This document shows positions 26,883 to 36,645 of a DNA stretch of 64,000 bases, in pieces. The DNA comes from Streptococcus sp. F0442 (GTDB lineage Bacteria; Bacillota; Bacilli; Lactobacillales; Streptococcaceae), in contig NZ_KB373314.1 in NCBI RefSeq assembly GCF_000314795.2, forward strand, positions 469,095 through 533,094. The letters run 5' to 3'. The first letter of the stretch is position 1; each line of letters begins with the position of its first letter. Below the pieces are notes generated by a model. The model was not told the origin of the DNA and did not search any database. It was given only the letters and a program-made list of their open reading frames with translations. Position numbers and translations under genes: made by a program.

Positions 26883-29030
26883 TTAGTTTTTCTTTCTTGG
26901 ATAGACAAAAGATCCAAGGAAGGTTAAGAGGCTGACACCCATAAGGGCTAGGAGGTTCTCGGTTTGCCCGGTCTTTGGCAATACCGATGAAGCAGGACTA
27001 GCGGATACACTTTCAGGAGCCTGAGCAGTGTCATGTGACACAGAGACCGGACGAACTTGTGGACCATCAAGAGAGCTTGCGTTTTCTTGTTTGCTAAGAA
27101 GGACCTGTGTCTCTGTGTTTCCAACCACTACTGGTTTTGTCTGATGGGTTGGATCTAGAACTGGTGAAGTTGGGTCTTGGGCTTCTGGTGTTGGTAATGG
27201 AGCAGGTGCTGGATAGAAGAGACCATGACCAATACGGTAAGCATACTCTGTTTCCGACATTTTTCCATCTACAATTTTTGGAATATCCACCGGCAAGGTA
27301 CCTAGGTGTTCCTTGCCATTGAAGATGACTTCCACTCCTGCAGGAATATTAGGACCGAAGGCATTGTCTGGTTTGAGGGATTCTGTCGGATCCATTCCCT
27401 TATTTCCATAGACTGCTAGAATAGCTTTGGCTGCTGGATAGTTGGCTACATCATAAGGTTTCGAGATGGAAAGGACAGCTGCCTTCTTATGGTTGGTGTT
27501 GGCATATTGGACGATTTCAGTTGGGATCTTGGTCCGCCAGAAATTTTTATCCAGTTGCCCTTCATAACCGATCTCTGAAATCACTACGATGTGAGTGGCT
27601 TTTTCGAGGTCTTCTTTTAGACTATCAAGGGTGGATTCTTTGGTGAAGTTCTTGGCCACAAAGGAGGTATCTTTTGGAAGCACCCCATCTGCCATTAAGC
27701 GACGCATACCCAAATTTAGTCCAGGGACTTCATTTTCAAACGCTCCTAGGAGGAGGACATGATCTCCTTTTTGAACCTTAAATGGCAAGGTGTGGTCTTC
27801 ATTTTTTACAACCGTCACCGCTGCTGCCGCAATCTTGCGTTCCAAATCACGATTAAGGTTGGAGCCGACTGCTTCTTCTGCTTTTTCAGCCGTCCGAGCA
27901 CTCGGATCAAAATTCAGGACCCCACGTTTTTCTTTGAGGGTGAGAATCCGACGAACTGACTCATTTAAACGTTCTTCTGAGATGTCACCCGTTTGCACCG
28001 CACGCACCACTTCATCGACAATGGTATCAATCTTGGTTAAATCGGTTTTACTGCGAAGGGTCGTTGGCATCAAGACCAAATCAACTCCTGCCTTGATGGC
28101 CATTTTTACAGCTTCGACTTCACCGAAGTTCTTAGCGATAGCATCCATTCCCATGGCATCAGAAACAATCACACCCTTATAGCCGTATTTCTTCCGTACC
28201 AAGCCCGTTAAAATATCATCAGAGAGTGTCGCCGGAACATAAATTTTCTCACCAGTTTCTTTTGACACAACCTGATCTTTTTCAATTTGTGGGTATTGGA
28301 TATGGGCCGTCATCAAGAGGTCTACGCCAGCATCCATGGCTTTTTTGAATGGAAGGAGTTCCAATTTTTCAAGTTCGGCAAGAGATTTATCCACCAATGG
28401 GAGACCTGTATGGGAATCGACCGCTGTATCTCCATGACCTGGGAAATGCTTAGCAGCTACAGCGACATTGTAGTCTTGAATCCCTTTCATCATTGGAATT
28501 CCTAAGTAAGCAACCCGGTTTGGATCAGAGGAGAAGGAACGAAGCCCAATGACAGGGTTTTGAGGATTGTTATTGGTATCCAATACAGGTGCGAAGTCCA
28601 CATTCAAGCCTAGTGCAGAAAGTTCACGTCCGATGATTTGACCAGCCTCTTTAGCTAGTTTAGGATCATTGGTCGCTCCAATGGCCATATTTCCGGGGAG
28701 AGCTGTACCGCTACCCAATCGATAGACGATGCCCCCTTCTTGGTCAATCGCTAACAATAGCGGAATCTTCCCGTTATTGGCCTTGTTTTCAATAGCCGCC
28801 TTTTGCATATCTTGTGTCAGAGCCAGTGTCTGCTTGGTTTCTTTGACGTTTTCAGCGAAAAGAATGACACCTCCAAAGTCATACTTATCAATAGCTTCTG
28901 CCACTTCAGCATTGACCTTGGTGAGATCTTGTGGTGACTCCTGACCTGCCTCCTGCCACTTACGGAAGTCCGGCATGATCATTTGCGTAACCTTTTGCTT
29001 GAGAGGCATGTCTTCAAGCAGTTTTTCCAC
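26883..29030 (-). CDS. GH3 beta-N-acetylhexosaminidase domain with LPKTG anchor (3' part of a split gene)
   Basis: A 715-residue open frame with NagZ-type GH3 motifs: AIDQEGGIVYRLG (about 95), KHFPGHGDTAVDSHTGLP (about 195-212, with the His/Asp catalytic loop of NagZ) and VSDAMGMDA (nucleophile Asp, about 290). It ends with LPKTG, a hydrophobic stretch and PRKKN, a sortase signal. The frame begins with GTG right after a TAA and has no ribosome site. In the same frame upstream lies a signal peptide (29031-29294). Without that peptide the product cannot reach the wall, so the gene is most likely inactivated. It would have trimmed GlcNAc from host glycans or wall fragments. Confidence 0.8.
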   Translation of the reverse strand: MEKLLEDMPLKQKVTQMIMPDFRKWQEAGQESPQDLTKVNAEVAEAIDKYDFGGVILFAENVKETKQTLALTQDMQKAAIENKANNGKIPLLLAIDQEGGIVYRLGSGTALPGNMAIGATNDPKLAKEAGQIIGRELSALGLNVDFAPVLDTNNNPQNPVIGLRSFSSDPNRVAYLGIPMMKGIQDYNVAVAAKHFPGHGDTAVDSHTGLPLVDKSLAELEKLELLPFKKAMDAGVDLLMTAHIQYPQIEKDQVVSKETGEKIYVPATLSDDILTGLVRKKYGYKGVIVSDAMGMDAIAKNFGEVEAVKMAIKAGVDLVLMPTTLRSKTDLTKIDTIVDEVVRAVQTGDISEERLNESVRRILTLKEKRGVLNFDPSARTAEKAEEAVGSNLNRDLERKIAAAAVTVVKNEDHTLPFKVQKGDHVLLLGAFENEVPGLNLGMRRLMADGVLPKDTSFVAKNFTKESTLDSLKEDLEKATHIVVISEIGYEGQLDKNFWRTKIPTEIVQYANTNHKKAAVLSISKPYDVANYPAAKAILAVYGNKGMDPTESLKPDNAFGPNIPAGVEVIFNGKEHLGTLPVDIPKIVDGKMSETEYAYRIGHGLFYPAPAPLPTPEAQDPTSPVLDPTHQTKPVVVGNTETQVLLSKQENASSLDGPQVRPVSVSHDTAQAPESVSASPASSVLPKTGQTENLLALMGVSLLTFLGSFVYPRKKN

Positions 29031-29294
29031 TTAAGGAGATGCCTTCTCCGTTGTTGTTTCCGTTGGGGAAGTTGCCGGGACTGCTTCACGATCAGTCACA
29101 GTTGACGTATCTGCTACCCCTTCCTGATTTTCTGTAGAGGTTTCTGGAGCTGGAGAAGCCACAACCTCTTCGACTGTTGCTGCCGGTTCATTGCCTTGAT
29201 CCGGTGCTTGAGCTGTGTCTGCTTTTGCCGTTTGGACGGACAATAGAGCAAAAGCTGTTAATAGGGCCGCAGATGGATACATGATTTTTTTCAT
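29031..29294 (-). CDS. Signal peptide and linker of the split GH3 surface enzyme
   Basis: An 87-residue frame from ATG 29294 (AGGAGG box; an in-frame ATG seven codons earlier is less likely). It encodes a signal peptide (MKKIMYPSAALLTAFALL, cleavage near AKA-DT) and a Thr/Glu/Pro/Ala-rich linker, then TAA at 29031-29033. The next codon continues in frame into the GH3 domain, with no base gained or lost. One substitution (for example AAA, CAA or GAA to TAA) would create this stop. On its own it is only a secreted linker peptide. Confidence 0.7.
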   Translation of the reverse strand: MKKIMYPSAALLTAFALLSVQTAKADTAQAPDQGNEPAATVEEVVASPAPETSTENQEGVADTSTVTDREAVPATSPTETTTEKASP

Positions 29295-29319
29295 AAAGCG
29301 ACCTCCTTTCTTCATAGAT

Positions 29320-29348
29320 ATTGTACCATGATTTTATAGTCGTGTAAA
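29320..29348 (-). promoter_or_regulatory. Promoter of the GH3 surface enzyme
   Basis: TTTACA and TACAAT on the minus strand, 17 bases apart. Confidence 0.7.
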
Positions 29349-29356
29349 CGATTTCA
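29343..29356 (-). promoter_or_regulatory. cre site
   Basis: TGTAAACGATTTCA fits the cre consensus at every defined position and overlaps the -35 box of the GH3 gene promoter. Confidence 0.75.
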
Positions 29357-29367
29357 ATTCTAAATCA

Positions 29368-29400
29368 TAAAAAGCGACTATCTAAAATTAGATACTCGCT
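29368..29400 (-). terminator. Intrinsic terminator of the downstream alpha-galactosidase gene
   Basis: AGCGACTATCTAA/TTAGATACTCGCT stem with one mismatch, followed by T-run on the minus strand, just after the stop at 29408. Confidence 0.75.
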
Positions 29401-29407
29401 TCTCTTA

Positions 29408-31630
29408 TTATGTTACTTCTTCAAACACCCAAATGTGAGAGTCAAAATCACAACTCAGTTTTTCTTGATTTAAAGGCTGTCCACAGGAAGCGTCTGAAAG
29501 ACTAAAACCTGCTAACATCAGTTCTGCACCGCTAAACTGTTTCCCATCCACTTCATAGAGAGCATCTGCATTCAGTCCTTGCAGATACACACGATTATAA
29601 GCACGGTTCACTTCATTCAATAGTTTATACTGAGCCAGAATCACTCGGGAACGATTGTGACTGACAACCGACCATACGACTTGATTTGAGTCAAAAGGAG
29701 AGCGCAAACGGTAAAAATTTCCTTGATGAATCAGGGATCGCTCTTTTTTGTAAAAAGCAATTTGCTCTTTTACTATTTCCTTCTCAGCCTGCGTCAGGTC
29801 TGCTAGATCCAACTCGTAACCAAAGACCCCAAAATAAGCGACATTTCCCCTTGTCACAAGCGGTGTGATTCGATTGGTTTGATGGTTAGGTACAATGGAC
29901 ACATGTGCTCCCATCGTCGAGAGTGGATAGACTAGACTGGTTCCGTATTGGATCTTAAGCCGTTCAACTGCATCTGTATCGTCACTGGTCCAAGTCTGGG
30001 GTGCATAATAAAGCAAACCTGGATCAAATCTACCGCCTCCCGAAGCGCAAGATTCAAAGAGAACAGAAGGGAATGCTGTCGTTAAACGATCATATAAGTG
30101 GTATAATCCTAGAACATAACGATGAAACACTTCTCCTTGCTGATCTGGAGCCAAGGATTTAGAAAAGACATCTGTAAGCGGACGGTTCATATCCCACTTA
30201 ATATAGTCTAATTTCGTCTCTTCAATCACACGCGCCATTTGCTCATAAATTTCATCTACTACTTCTTCACGGCTAAAGTCTAAGACAAATTGATTTCGTC
30301 CATGACGTGGTGAATGACCTGCTACTTCTAGGATCCAGTCTGGATGAGAACGGTAAAGATCACTATCTTTGTTGACCATTTCCGGTTCAAACCAAAGACC
30401 AAATTTCAAGCCCATATCATGAATTTTCTCTGATAAAGCCCCGATTGTATCTGGAAATCGCTCGCGATTGGCAACCCAATCTCCAAGACCAACTCGATCA
30501 TTAGTTCGTTTTCCAAACCAGCCATCATCCAACACAAATAATTCAACACCAACTTCTTTGGCATTTTGCGCAATCCTGAGCAGTTTTTCCTGATCAAAAT
30601 CAAAGTAAGTTGCTTCCCAATTATTTAGTAGAATCGGCCGCTCCTTATCTCGCCATTCTCCCCTAGCTAGACGGGTACGATAAAGACGATGGAAAGTTTG
30701 ACTCATATCGTTTAAACCATTTCTACTGTAAACCAGAACTGCTTCTGGACTTGTAAAGCTAGCAGCAGGGGCTAATTTCCAACAAAATTGGAAGGGATTG
30801 ATTCCCACTTGAAGTCGGGTGACATCGAAAGTATCCACTTCTGCTTGAAGGAGGAAATTTCCTGAGTAAATCAGGCTGAGTCCAATAACCTCCCCTTGAT
30901 TCTCAGTGGTTTCTGGCCGTTTTAAGGCAATGAAAGGATTGTGCAGATGACTAGAGATTCCACGCGTTGATTCAATCGACTGGATTCCTTGACGTAACGA
31001 TGTGGAATGAATATGCCTTTCACGAGCCCACGCTCCAGAAAGCTGTATCATCTCATAGTTTCGATCAGGTAGGTCTAAAGAAAGACTAGTTACTCCTTCG
31101 ATGGATAGAGGTCTTGAACCTTGATTGTTGATCAGGTGACTTCTCGTTATAACAGGGAAGTCTCGGAAAATACTATACTGAATACTCACCTCCACACCCG
31201 ACACCGAATCGGTCAGATTGACTTGCAAGGTCTGACATTCATCCTCATTTTCAACATAAGTTGCTGGTAAACCTTCTAATCTTGGTTTTCCATTTGAAAT
31301 TTCATGATCCTTATAGATAAAATCTGTCAGCCGAGAACCATTTTCCAAAGACAGTTCCAAGGCAGGATGGCGAAAATCTGTCGCCCCATACTCTGGAAAT
31401 TCTTGCTGCAGGTGTTCGAGTGAATACAGAAGATCCCCTTCTTGCCGGTAAGTGGTCATAGGGCGGTGCTTCATTTCCACCAAATGACGATAATCCCCTT
31501 CTGGTAAGGTCGGTCCATAATAAAGATGGAGCAACTTCCCATCATGGGAAATCATAAAGATATAAGAAATAAAATCATTTCGCAGATGAAACTGCTTGTA
31601 TGTTTCCTGGTAGAGAATGAGATCCCTCAT
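29408..31630 (-). CDS. Alpha-galactosidase, GH36 (second copy)
   Basis: A 740-residue enzyme from ATG 31630 (AAGGAT box). GH36 hallmarks are [12 protein letters not shown] (about 375), YIKWDMNRP (nucleophile Asp, about 480), SCASGGGRFD and WTSDDTDA (acid/base Asp, about 550). It has no signal peptide, so it acts on imported raffinose, stachyose or melibiose. It is a clear but divergent paralogue of the enzyme at 36646-38808 and lies downstream of gtfA with a 281-bp gap, so it may be separately transcribed. Confidence 0.93.
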   Translation of the reverse strand: MRDLILYQETYKQFHLRNDFISYIFMISHDGKLLHLYYGPTLPEGDYRHLVEMKHRPMTTYRQEGDLLYSLEHLQQEFPEYGATDFRHPALELSLENGSRLTDFIYKDHEISNGKPRLEGLPATYVENEDECQTLQVNLTDSVSGVEVSIQYSIFRDFPVITRSHLINNQGSRPLSIEGVTSLSLDLPDRNYEMIQLSGAWARERHIHSTSLRQGIQSIESTRGISSHLHNPFIALKRPETTENQGEVIGLSLIYSGNFLLQAEVDTFDVTRLQVGINPFQFCWKLAPAASFTSPEAVLVYSRNGLNDMSQTFHRLYRTRLARGEWRDKERPILLNNWEATYFDFDQEKLLRIAQNAKEVGVELFVLDDGWFGKRTNDRVGLGDWVANRERFPDTIGALSEKIHDMGLKFGLWFEPEMVNKDSDLYRSHPDWILEVAGHSPRHGRNQFVLDFSREEVVDEIYEQMARVIEETKLDYIKWDMNRPLTDVFSKSLAPDQQGEVFHRYVLGLYHLYDRLTTAFPSVLFESCASGGGRFDPGLLYYAPQTWTSDDTDAVERLKIQYGTSLVYPLSTMGAHVSIVPNHQTNRITPLVTRGNVAYFGVFGYELDLADLTQAEKEIVKEQIAFYKKERSLIHQGNFYRLRSPFDSNQVVWSVVSHNRSRVILAQYKLLNEVNRAYNRVYLQGLNADALYEVDGKQFSGAELMLAGFSLSDASCGQPLNQEKLSCDFDSHIWVFEEVT

Positions 31631-31911
31631 ATTTATCCTTTCTTGTATCAAAGTTCCTAGTATCATACAAAGCTTTTAAGATAGATAGAGACAAAATTTG
31701 CGAAGATCATAGCAGATCTTGAATGGTCAAACCCTGACAAGGTCAAAGTAACAAAAGGATCACTTGCAGGGTAGAGATGCTACTAGAAAGGGGTGCAACA
31801 TCCTTTGTTTTAAAAATATTGGAGAAAAACTGTAAAATCATAAAATCTCCAGCAATCTGTCCAAGCAAAAGGGGAATATCCGAAACATGTCTCGCCTGAC
31901 TTTAATTGTTT
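31631..31911. other. Intergenic gap with a possible coding relic
   Basis: No gene is visible in these 281 bases. A short plus-strand open stretch at about 31688-31777 reads like a protein C-terminus (KIIADLEWSNPDKVKVTKGS then LAG and stop) but has no start codon. It may be the tail of a deleted gene; the parent family is not recognised. Confidence 0.3.
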
Positions 31912-33354
31912 TTAAAACATAATGTCTTGACCGTTTTCTGTCACTTGGTAAGTCCCGTCAGCAAGATTGATTCGGGCTGTTGCTGTGACAGTCTGGTCCT
32001 TGTTTTGACGCGTGATGACAATGGTATGTTCATCTGGTGTTTCCACTTCAATGCTTCCTTCTAGGTCAAAAGCTTGCGAGTTGTTCCGGAAACTAAAGAG
32101 TTTGAGAAGGGATTTCACAACTGGACGCTCTACTTCTTGAGCAATTTCTTCATTGCTGTAGTAATGACGGTTGATATTGCGGCCTTCCTTGGTGTTTTCT
32201 AAGAGTTCCAAATCATTCTTCCCAGCTAGGAATCCAACATAATACACTTGTGGAATGCCTGGCGCAAAGGCTTGAATCAAACGGGCTAGGAAATACTTGC
32301 CATCATCATCTCCAAGCGCTGAATAGTAGGTCGAATTGATTTGGTAGATGTCCAAGTTGTTGTATTCTGCTGTTGAATATTTGCGTTTCACATTCGCTCC
32401 TACCTTGTAGAGCTCATTTGATGCATAGTCAATTTCTTCATCTGTCAAGATATCCTTGACATCAACCACCCCAATCCCGTCATGGGTGTCGAGTGTCGTG
32501 AATTGCTTCATTGGACTCATCTTCAACCACTTAGCAAGGCGCTCCACTTTTGAGCTATAGAGGGTATAGAGGGTCACCATTGGAAGGGCAAAGTCATAGA
32601 CATAATAGTCGTGATCGGCAATCTTAAATTGGATGGAATAGTGTTCATGAATCTCTGGCAAGAGCTCAGCACCGTAGCTGGCTGCCATATCGCGCACCTT
32701 ATCCAACAAATCCCAAATGTCTGGCTCCACGAAGAAATCATTGGTGTCCAACTTCTTGACTGCATAGGCAAAGGCGTCCAAACGAATGAGGTCACAGCCA
32801 TTGCTTGCCAGGTGTTCGATAGTCTTGCGAATAAAGTCCATGGTCACTTCCTTGGTCACGTCCAGGTCAATCTGCTCTTCCCCGAAGGTATTCCAGAGAT
32901 GCTCAGTTGTCCCATCCGCAAAGGTAATTTCTTGCTTAGGAGCTCGGTCTTTGCGCTTATAAATCAAGTCTACGTCTGCTTGAGTAGGACGATTCTCCGG
33001 CCAGAACTTGTCCCAGTTTAGGAAAAGATCCTTGTAAGCACTTTGGTCGTGCTTTTCTTGATAATCTTTATAATACTTAGACTGACGGGAAATGTGGTTG
33101 ATCATAAAGTCAAACATGAGATAGTACTTGTCGCCCAAGCGTTTGACATCTTCCCAATCTCCAAAGGCTGGGTCCACTTGATCATAGTCTACAGGCGCAA
33201 AGCCACGGTCACCGGTTGATGGGAAAAAAGGCAAGAGGTGAACCCCACCGACTGCATCTCCAAAATATTTCTCCAGATTTTCATAGAGATCCTTAAGGTT
33301 ATTTCCTAAGCTATCTGAGTAAGTAATTAACATGGTTTTGTTTTGAATTGGCAT
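31912..33354 (-). CDS. gtfA: Sucrose phosphorylase (GH13)
   Basis: 480 residues from the ATG at [17 protein letters not shown], matching the ~481 residues of S. mutans GtfA. Catalytic residues are in [11 protein letters not shown] (nucleophile Asp), LLPEIHEHY (acid/base Glu) and TLDTHDGIG (Asp). It splits cytosolic sucrose, released from raffinose by alpha-galactosidase, with phosphate to glucose-1-phosphate and fructose. It follows msmG after a 290-bp gap containing a strong hairpin. Confidence 0.95.
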   Translation of the reverse strand: MPIQNKTMLITYSDSLGNNLKDLYENLEKYFGDAVGGVHLLPFFPSTGDRGFAPVDYDQVDPAFGDWEDVKRLGDKYYLMFDFMINHISRQSKYYKDYQEKHDQSAYKDLFLNWDKFWPENRPTQADVDLIYKRKDRAPKQEITFADGTTEHLWNTFGEEQIDLDVTKEVTMDFIRKTIEHLASNGCDLIRLDAFAYAVKKLDTNDFFVEPDIWDLLDKVRDMAASYGAELLPEIHEHYSIQFKIADHDYYVYDFALPMVTLYTLYSSKVERLAKWLKMSPMKQFTTLDTHDGIGVVDVKDILTDEEIDYASNELYKVGANVKRKYSTAEYNNLDIYQINSTYYSALGDDDGKYFLARLIQAFAPGIPQVYYVGFLAGKNDLELLENTKEGRNINRHYYSNEEIAQEVERPVVKSLLKLFSFRNNSQAFDLEGSIEVETPDEHTIVITRQNKDQTVTATARINLADGTYQVTENGQDIMF

Positions 33355-33517
33355 AATGGTTTCCTTTCCTTTTTTGAAAGCCAAGTCTGAAGAGACCTGG
33401 CTTTTATGAGTTTATGTATTTTAAGAATTGCTTCATCGGATACGATTTAAATCAGCAAGCTGAATCGTCCATTTGTATCTTAAATTGAACACGCCCTAAG
33501 CTCTGTGTGAAAAAGAT

Positions 33518-33553
33518 GAATCCTCCAAGAAGCCAAGGCTTCTTGGAAGATTC
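33518..33553. other. Strong hairpin between msmG and gtfA
   Basis: GAATCCTCCAAGAAGCC and GGCTTCTTGGAAGATTC pair over about 17 bp with one mismatch around an AA loop. On the minus strand the 3' side is followed by ATCTTTTTC. It could be a partial terminator or an mRNA-stabilising/processing site that sets gtfA expression relative to msmEFG. Confidence 0.55.
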
Positions 33554-33644
33554 CCTATATTTCCACAGCCGTTACTACTTCAGTCGTTTACGGATGTGGA
33601 TGCCCTAGGGTACACTGTGAGCTTTTAACGGGCTTTGTATCTTA

Positions 33645-34478
33645 TTATTTCACTGCGCCGTTGCTCATTCCTGCGATGATATGGCGTTGGAAGAAGAGAT
33701 AGACAATGGTGATACTGATAATGCCGACAACGTAGGAGGCAAAGCTTGGTCCGTAGTCGTTGAAATATTGGCCTGCGTAGTTGTATTGGAACAATGGCAG
33801 AGTCCACATTTTGGAATCCCGGTTCAAGACAAGGAGTGGCAACATAAAGTCATTCCAGAACCAAAGGGCATTGATGATCATGGTTGTCGCATGCATGGGT
33901 TTCATCATTGGGAAGATGATGCGGAAATAGGTTGTAAACTTATTAGCCCCATCGATCTCTGCTGCTTCATCCAGACTTTCTGGAATAGAGATTTTGATAT
34001 AGCCCACATAGAGGAAGAGGGTCTGTGGAATCGCATAAGTCAAGTAGAGCAAGATCAAACCAAAGGTGTTAGCCAAACCGAGTTTACTCATCATAACCGT
34101 AATCGGAATCATGATGACTTGGAAAGGTACGAAAATCCCAAGAATCAAGAGAGTGTACATGATGATAAAGGCTTTTCTCTTACTCATATTGCGGGCGATG
34201 GAGTAGGCCGCCATGGGGATAAAGATCATTACTGCAAGTAAAGACAAGACAGTGATGACGACAGAGTTCCAATAATAGCCTCCGATGCCATCCGCCAAGA
34301 GACGGCTAAAGTTGTCCCATGTGAAATTCGTCGGGAATCCAAAGAAATGGTCTACGATATCCTTGGTGGGTTTGAAGGAACTAAAGAGGGTGGCAAGGAG
34401 CGGCACTAAAATCAGAACCGATCCTAGAATCAATAGAATGTATTTGCCAATCAAGGCTTTTCTTTCATCTTGTTTCAT
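33645..34478 (-). CDS. msmG: Raffinose/multiple-sugar ABC transporter permease MsmG
   Basis: 277 residues, the length of S. mutans MsmG; six membrane segments and the EAA-loop ESLDEAAEIDGANKF facing the ATPase. Start at ATG 34478 with GGAG seven bases upstream. It pairs with MsmF to import raffinose, melibiose and related sugars. No msmK ATPase gene is in the window; a shared ATPase encoded elsewhere is expected. Confidence 0.94.
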   Translation of the reverse strand: MKQDERKALIGKYILLILGSVLILVPLLATLFSSFKPTKDIVDHFFGFPTNFTWDNFSRLLADGIGGYYWNSVVITVLSLLAVMIFIPMAAYSIARNMSKRKAFIIMYTLLILGIFVPFQVIMIPITVMMSKLGLANTFGLILLYLTYAIPQTLFLYVGYIKISIPESLDEAAEIDGANKFTTYFRIIFPMMKPMHATTMIINALWFWNDFMLPLLVLNRDSKMWTLPLFQYNYAGQYFNDYGPSFASYVVGIISITIVYLFFQRHIIAGMSNGAVK

Positions 34479-34491
34479 CGTGCTTCTCCTC

Positions 34492-35358
34492 TTAAATTTC
34501 AAATTTCTTAGATACTCTCAATTGGATGATCGAAATCACTACAATTAAGAAGAACAAGATTACGGCAATGGCATTGGCATAACCGAATTGGTTGTTTTTA
34601 AAGGCATAGTTATAAACCAAGAGCCCAAGTGAGGTTGTGGCATTGTTTGGACCACCACCGGTCATGGCAAAGACTTGGTCAAAGGCAGTCAGCCCACCTT
34701 TTAGGGCTAGGATAAAGACCATAGAGACACTTGGTAGCAAGTAAGGCAATTCAACATTCCAGAAGACTTGCTTGCTCGTCGCACCATCGATCTTCGCAGC
34801 TTCTGTAATTTCAGTTGGGATAGATTGCAGACCAGCTAGGAAGATGATGATGGGCATGGCCACCCCTTGCCAAAGAAGGACAAAGACAGCCGCAAAGATC
34901 GCTCCCCACTTAGTCCCTAAAAGACTGGTTTGGAGAAATTCTATATGAAGGGCATTCCCAATCGCTGGAAGACCGTAGTTGAAGACTTGCTTGAAGATCA
35001 AAGCTACTGTCAAACCAGACAAAACAGCTGGGAAGAAGAACCATGCACGGAAGAAGGTTTGACCTTTGATTTTAGAGTTCAAGACACGCGCAATGAAGAT
35101 CCCAAGGGCAATCTCACCAACCACCATGGCAATGGTGATAATCGCGGTAAAGCCAATCGCATTCATGAATTTTGGATCCATGAAGAGGAGTTTAAAGTTG
35201 TTCAAGCCGACAAACTTGTAGTTATAAGTCAATCCTGTCCAGTTGGTAAAACTGTAAAAGGCTCCTTGGAACATCGGCACATAGAAGAAAATTGCTTGTA
35301 ATAAGAGGGGAATGACCACAAAAGCCCATGCCCAATATTTTTGTAATACTTTTTTCAT
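34492..35358 (-). CDS. msmF: Raffinose/multiple-sugar ABC transporter permease MsmF
   Basis: 288 residues, six membrane segments, with the permease EAA motif TEITEAAKIDGATSKQ near residue 195. ATG 35358 is preceded by AGGAG; the gene ends 13 bases before msmG begins and starts 13 bases after msmE, so the three are cotranscribed. Confidence 0.94.
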   Translation of the reverse strand: MKKVLQKYWAWAFVVIPLLLQAIFFYVPMFQGAFYSFTNWTGLTYNYKFVGLNNFKLLFMDPKFMNAIGFTAIITIAMVVGEIALGIFIARVLNSKIKGQTFFRAWFFFPAVLSGLTVALIFKQVFNYGLPAIGNALHIEFLQTSLLGTKWGAIFAAVFVLLWQGVAMPIIIFLAGLQSIPTEITEAAKIDGATSKQVFWNVELPYLLPSVSMVFILALKGGLTAFDQVFAMTGGGPNNATTSLGLLVYNYAFKNNQFGYANAIAVILFFLIVVISIIQLRVSKKFEI

Positions 35359-35371
35359 AGTCTCTCTACTC

Positions 35372-36631
35372 CTAATCCACATCCGCTTTCATCGGGTTAA
35401 AGAAGGCATTCAAATCATTGACCATGCCTTGTTTATCTCCTGTCAAGACATAGTTCATGGTCAAGGTATGGAAGTCTGCTTCACTGGTCCAGTATTGTTG
35501 CAGCCAGACCAAGTGACGATCCGTAAAGGCATATTTGGTCATCCCAGCAAGCGGTGAATCTTCTCCTGCTTGTTTGACCCCTTCGATCGCTGTTGGAGAT
35601 CCGTCCACGTCGTAGTATTTTTGCATGACTTCTGGACGGGTCATGTATTCCACAAAGGCATTGGCTTCTTTTGGATGTTTGGTAGTAGCTGAGATAGACC
35701 ATGCCAAGTCACCTGCACCAACAGTTAAGCTTTGTCCTTTTTCTTTTCCTGGAATCATGAAGGTTCCAACCTTAAAGTTCGGTTTTTGTTCATTAATCGC
35801 TGTGATCGCCCAAGACCCATTTGGTGTCATGAGGACATCCCCACGTGCGAAGGCTCCGATAACATCGGTATAGCCAGCACCTTCCCAGTTCTTTTGCTTC
35901 GAACCTTTAATGCGAAGAATATCCATCACCTTGATGTCATCTTTCATAATCGGATCAGACAATTTAATGGCATTTGGTTGAGAATAACGAAGGTATTGAT
36001 TGGCTTCTTTTCCTCCACCTGTTGCTGTCGCAAAGGCTAATTGATTGTAACCATTGAGTGTCCAAGCATCTGCACCTGCAATTCCAAATGGTGTTTGTCC
36101 TTTAGCAACGATGTCTTTGACTAACTGTTCAAATTCATCCCAGGTTTCAGGAACCTTCAAGCCCAGTTCTTCGAATTTATCTTTGTTGTAGTAAATTCCA
36201 TAAGCATTAGCTGTAAAAGGAACGTTGTAGACTTTTCCGTTCACGGCATATTTTTCAGCATAGCCATTTTTCACGCGTTTCAGATAGTCTTTATTGCTCA
36301 AATCTTCAAAGACACCTGCTTTTGCCCATTCTTGCAGTTCGATGGACTGTGGGTATATATTAACCACATCCGGCACATCTCCTGCGAGGACACGTGTTTT
36401 CAATACTTCACCACCGTTCGGTACATTGACAACTTTGACCTTGACCTTTGGGTTTTCCTTTTCAAAATCACGCGCGATTTCTTCCAAGGTTTTGGTCATT
36501 TCTTTTTTCTGGTTGAAATACTCGATGGTCACTGTACCATCCGCAGATTTTCCATCGTTAGAGCAAGCACCGAGCCCAAACAAGGCTAAGCCTGTAGTCG
36601 CAAGAAGTCCGATTTTTTTATACCATTTCAT
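35372..36631 (-). CDS. msmE: Raffinose/multiple-sugar-binding lipoprotein MsmE
   Basis: 419 residues; lipoprotein signal ending LFGLGACSND (lipidated Cys23), then an extracellular solute-binding protein family 1 fold. It captures alpha-galactosides for MsmFG. Directly downstream of the alpha-galactosidase gene (14 bases), matching the aga-msmE-msmF-msmG-gtfA order of S. mutans. Confidence 0.95.
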   Translation of the reverse strand: MKWYKKIGLLATTGLALFGLGACSNDGKSADGTVTIEYFNQKKEMTKTLEEIARDFEKENPKVKVKVVNVPNGGEVLKTRVLAGDVPDVVNIYPQSIELQEWAKAGVFEDLSNKDYLKRVKNGYAEKYAVNGKVYNVPFTANAYGIYYNKDKFEELGLKVPETWDEFEQLVKDIVAKGQTPFGIAGADAWTLNGYNQLAFATATGGGKEANQYLRYSQPNAIKLSDPIMKDDIKVMDILRIKGSKQKNWEGAGYTDVIGAFARGDVLMTPNGSWAITAINEQKPNFKVGTFMIPGKEKGQSLTVGAGDLAWSISATTKHPKEANAFVEYMTRPEVMQKYYDVDGSPTAIEGVKQAGEDSPLAGMTKYAFTDRHLVWLQQYWTSEADFHTLTMNYVLTGDKQGMVNDLNAFFNPMKADVD

Positions 36632-36645
36632 TTGGCTGTCTCCTT

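Noticed and set aside
29031..29033. Selenocysteine or other recoding at the GH3 stop
   Set aside because: The codon is TAA, which is not used for selenocysteine or pyrrolysine, and no structured element follows it.
33681..34241. 186-codon plus-strand frame across msmG
   Set aside because: Antisense shadow of a well-supported permease gene; composition is not protein-like.
35625..36040. Overlapping plus-strand frames inside msmE
   Set aside because: Antisense to a complete solute-binding protein gene.
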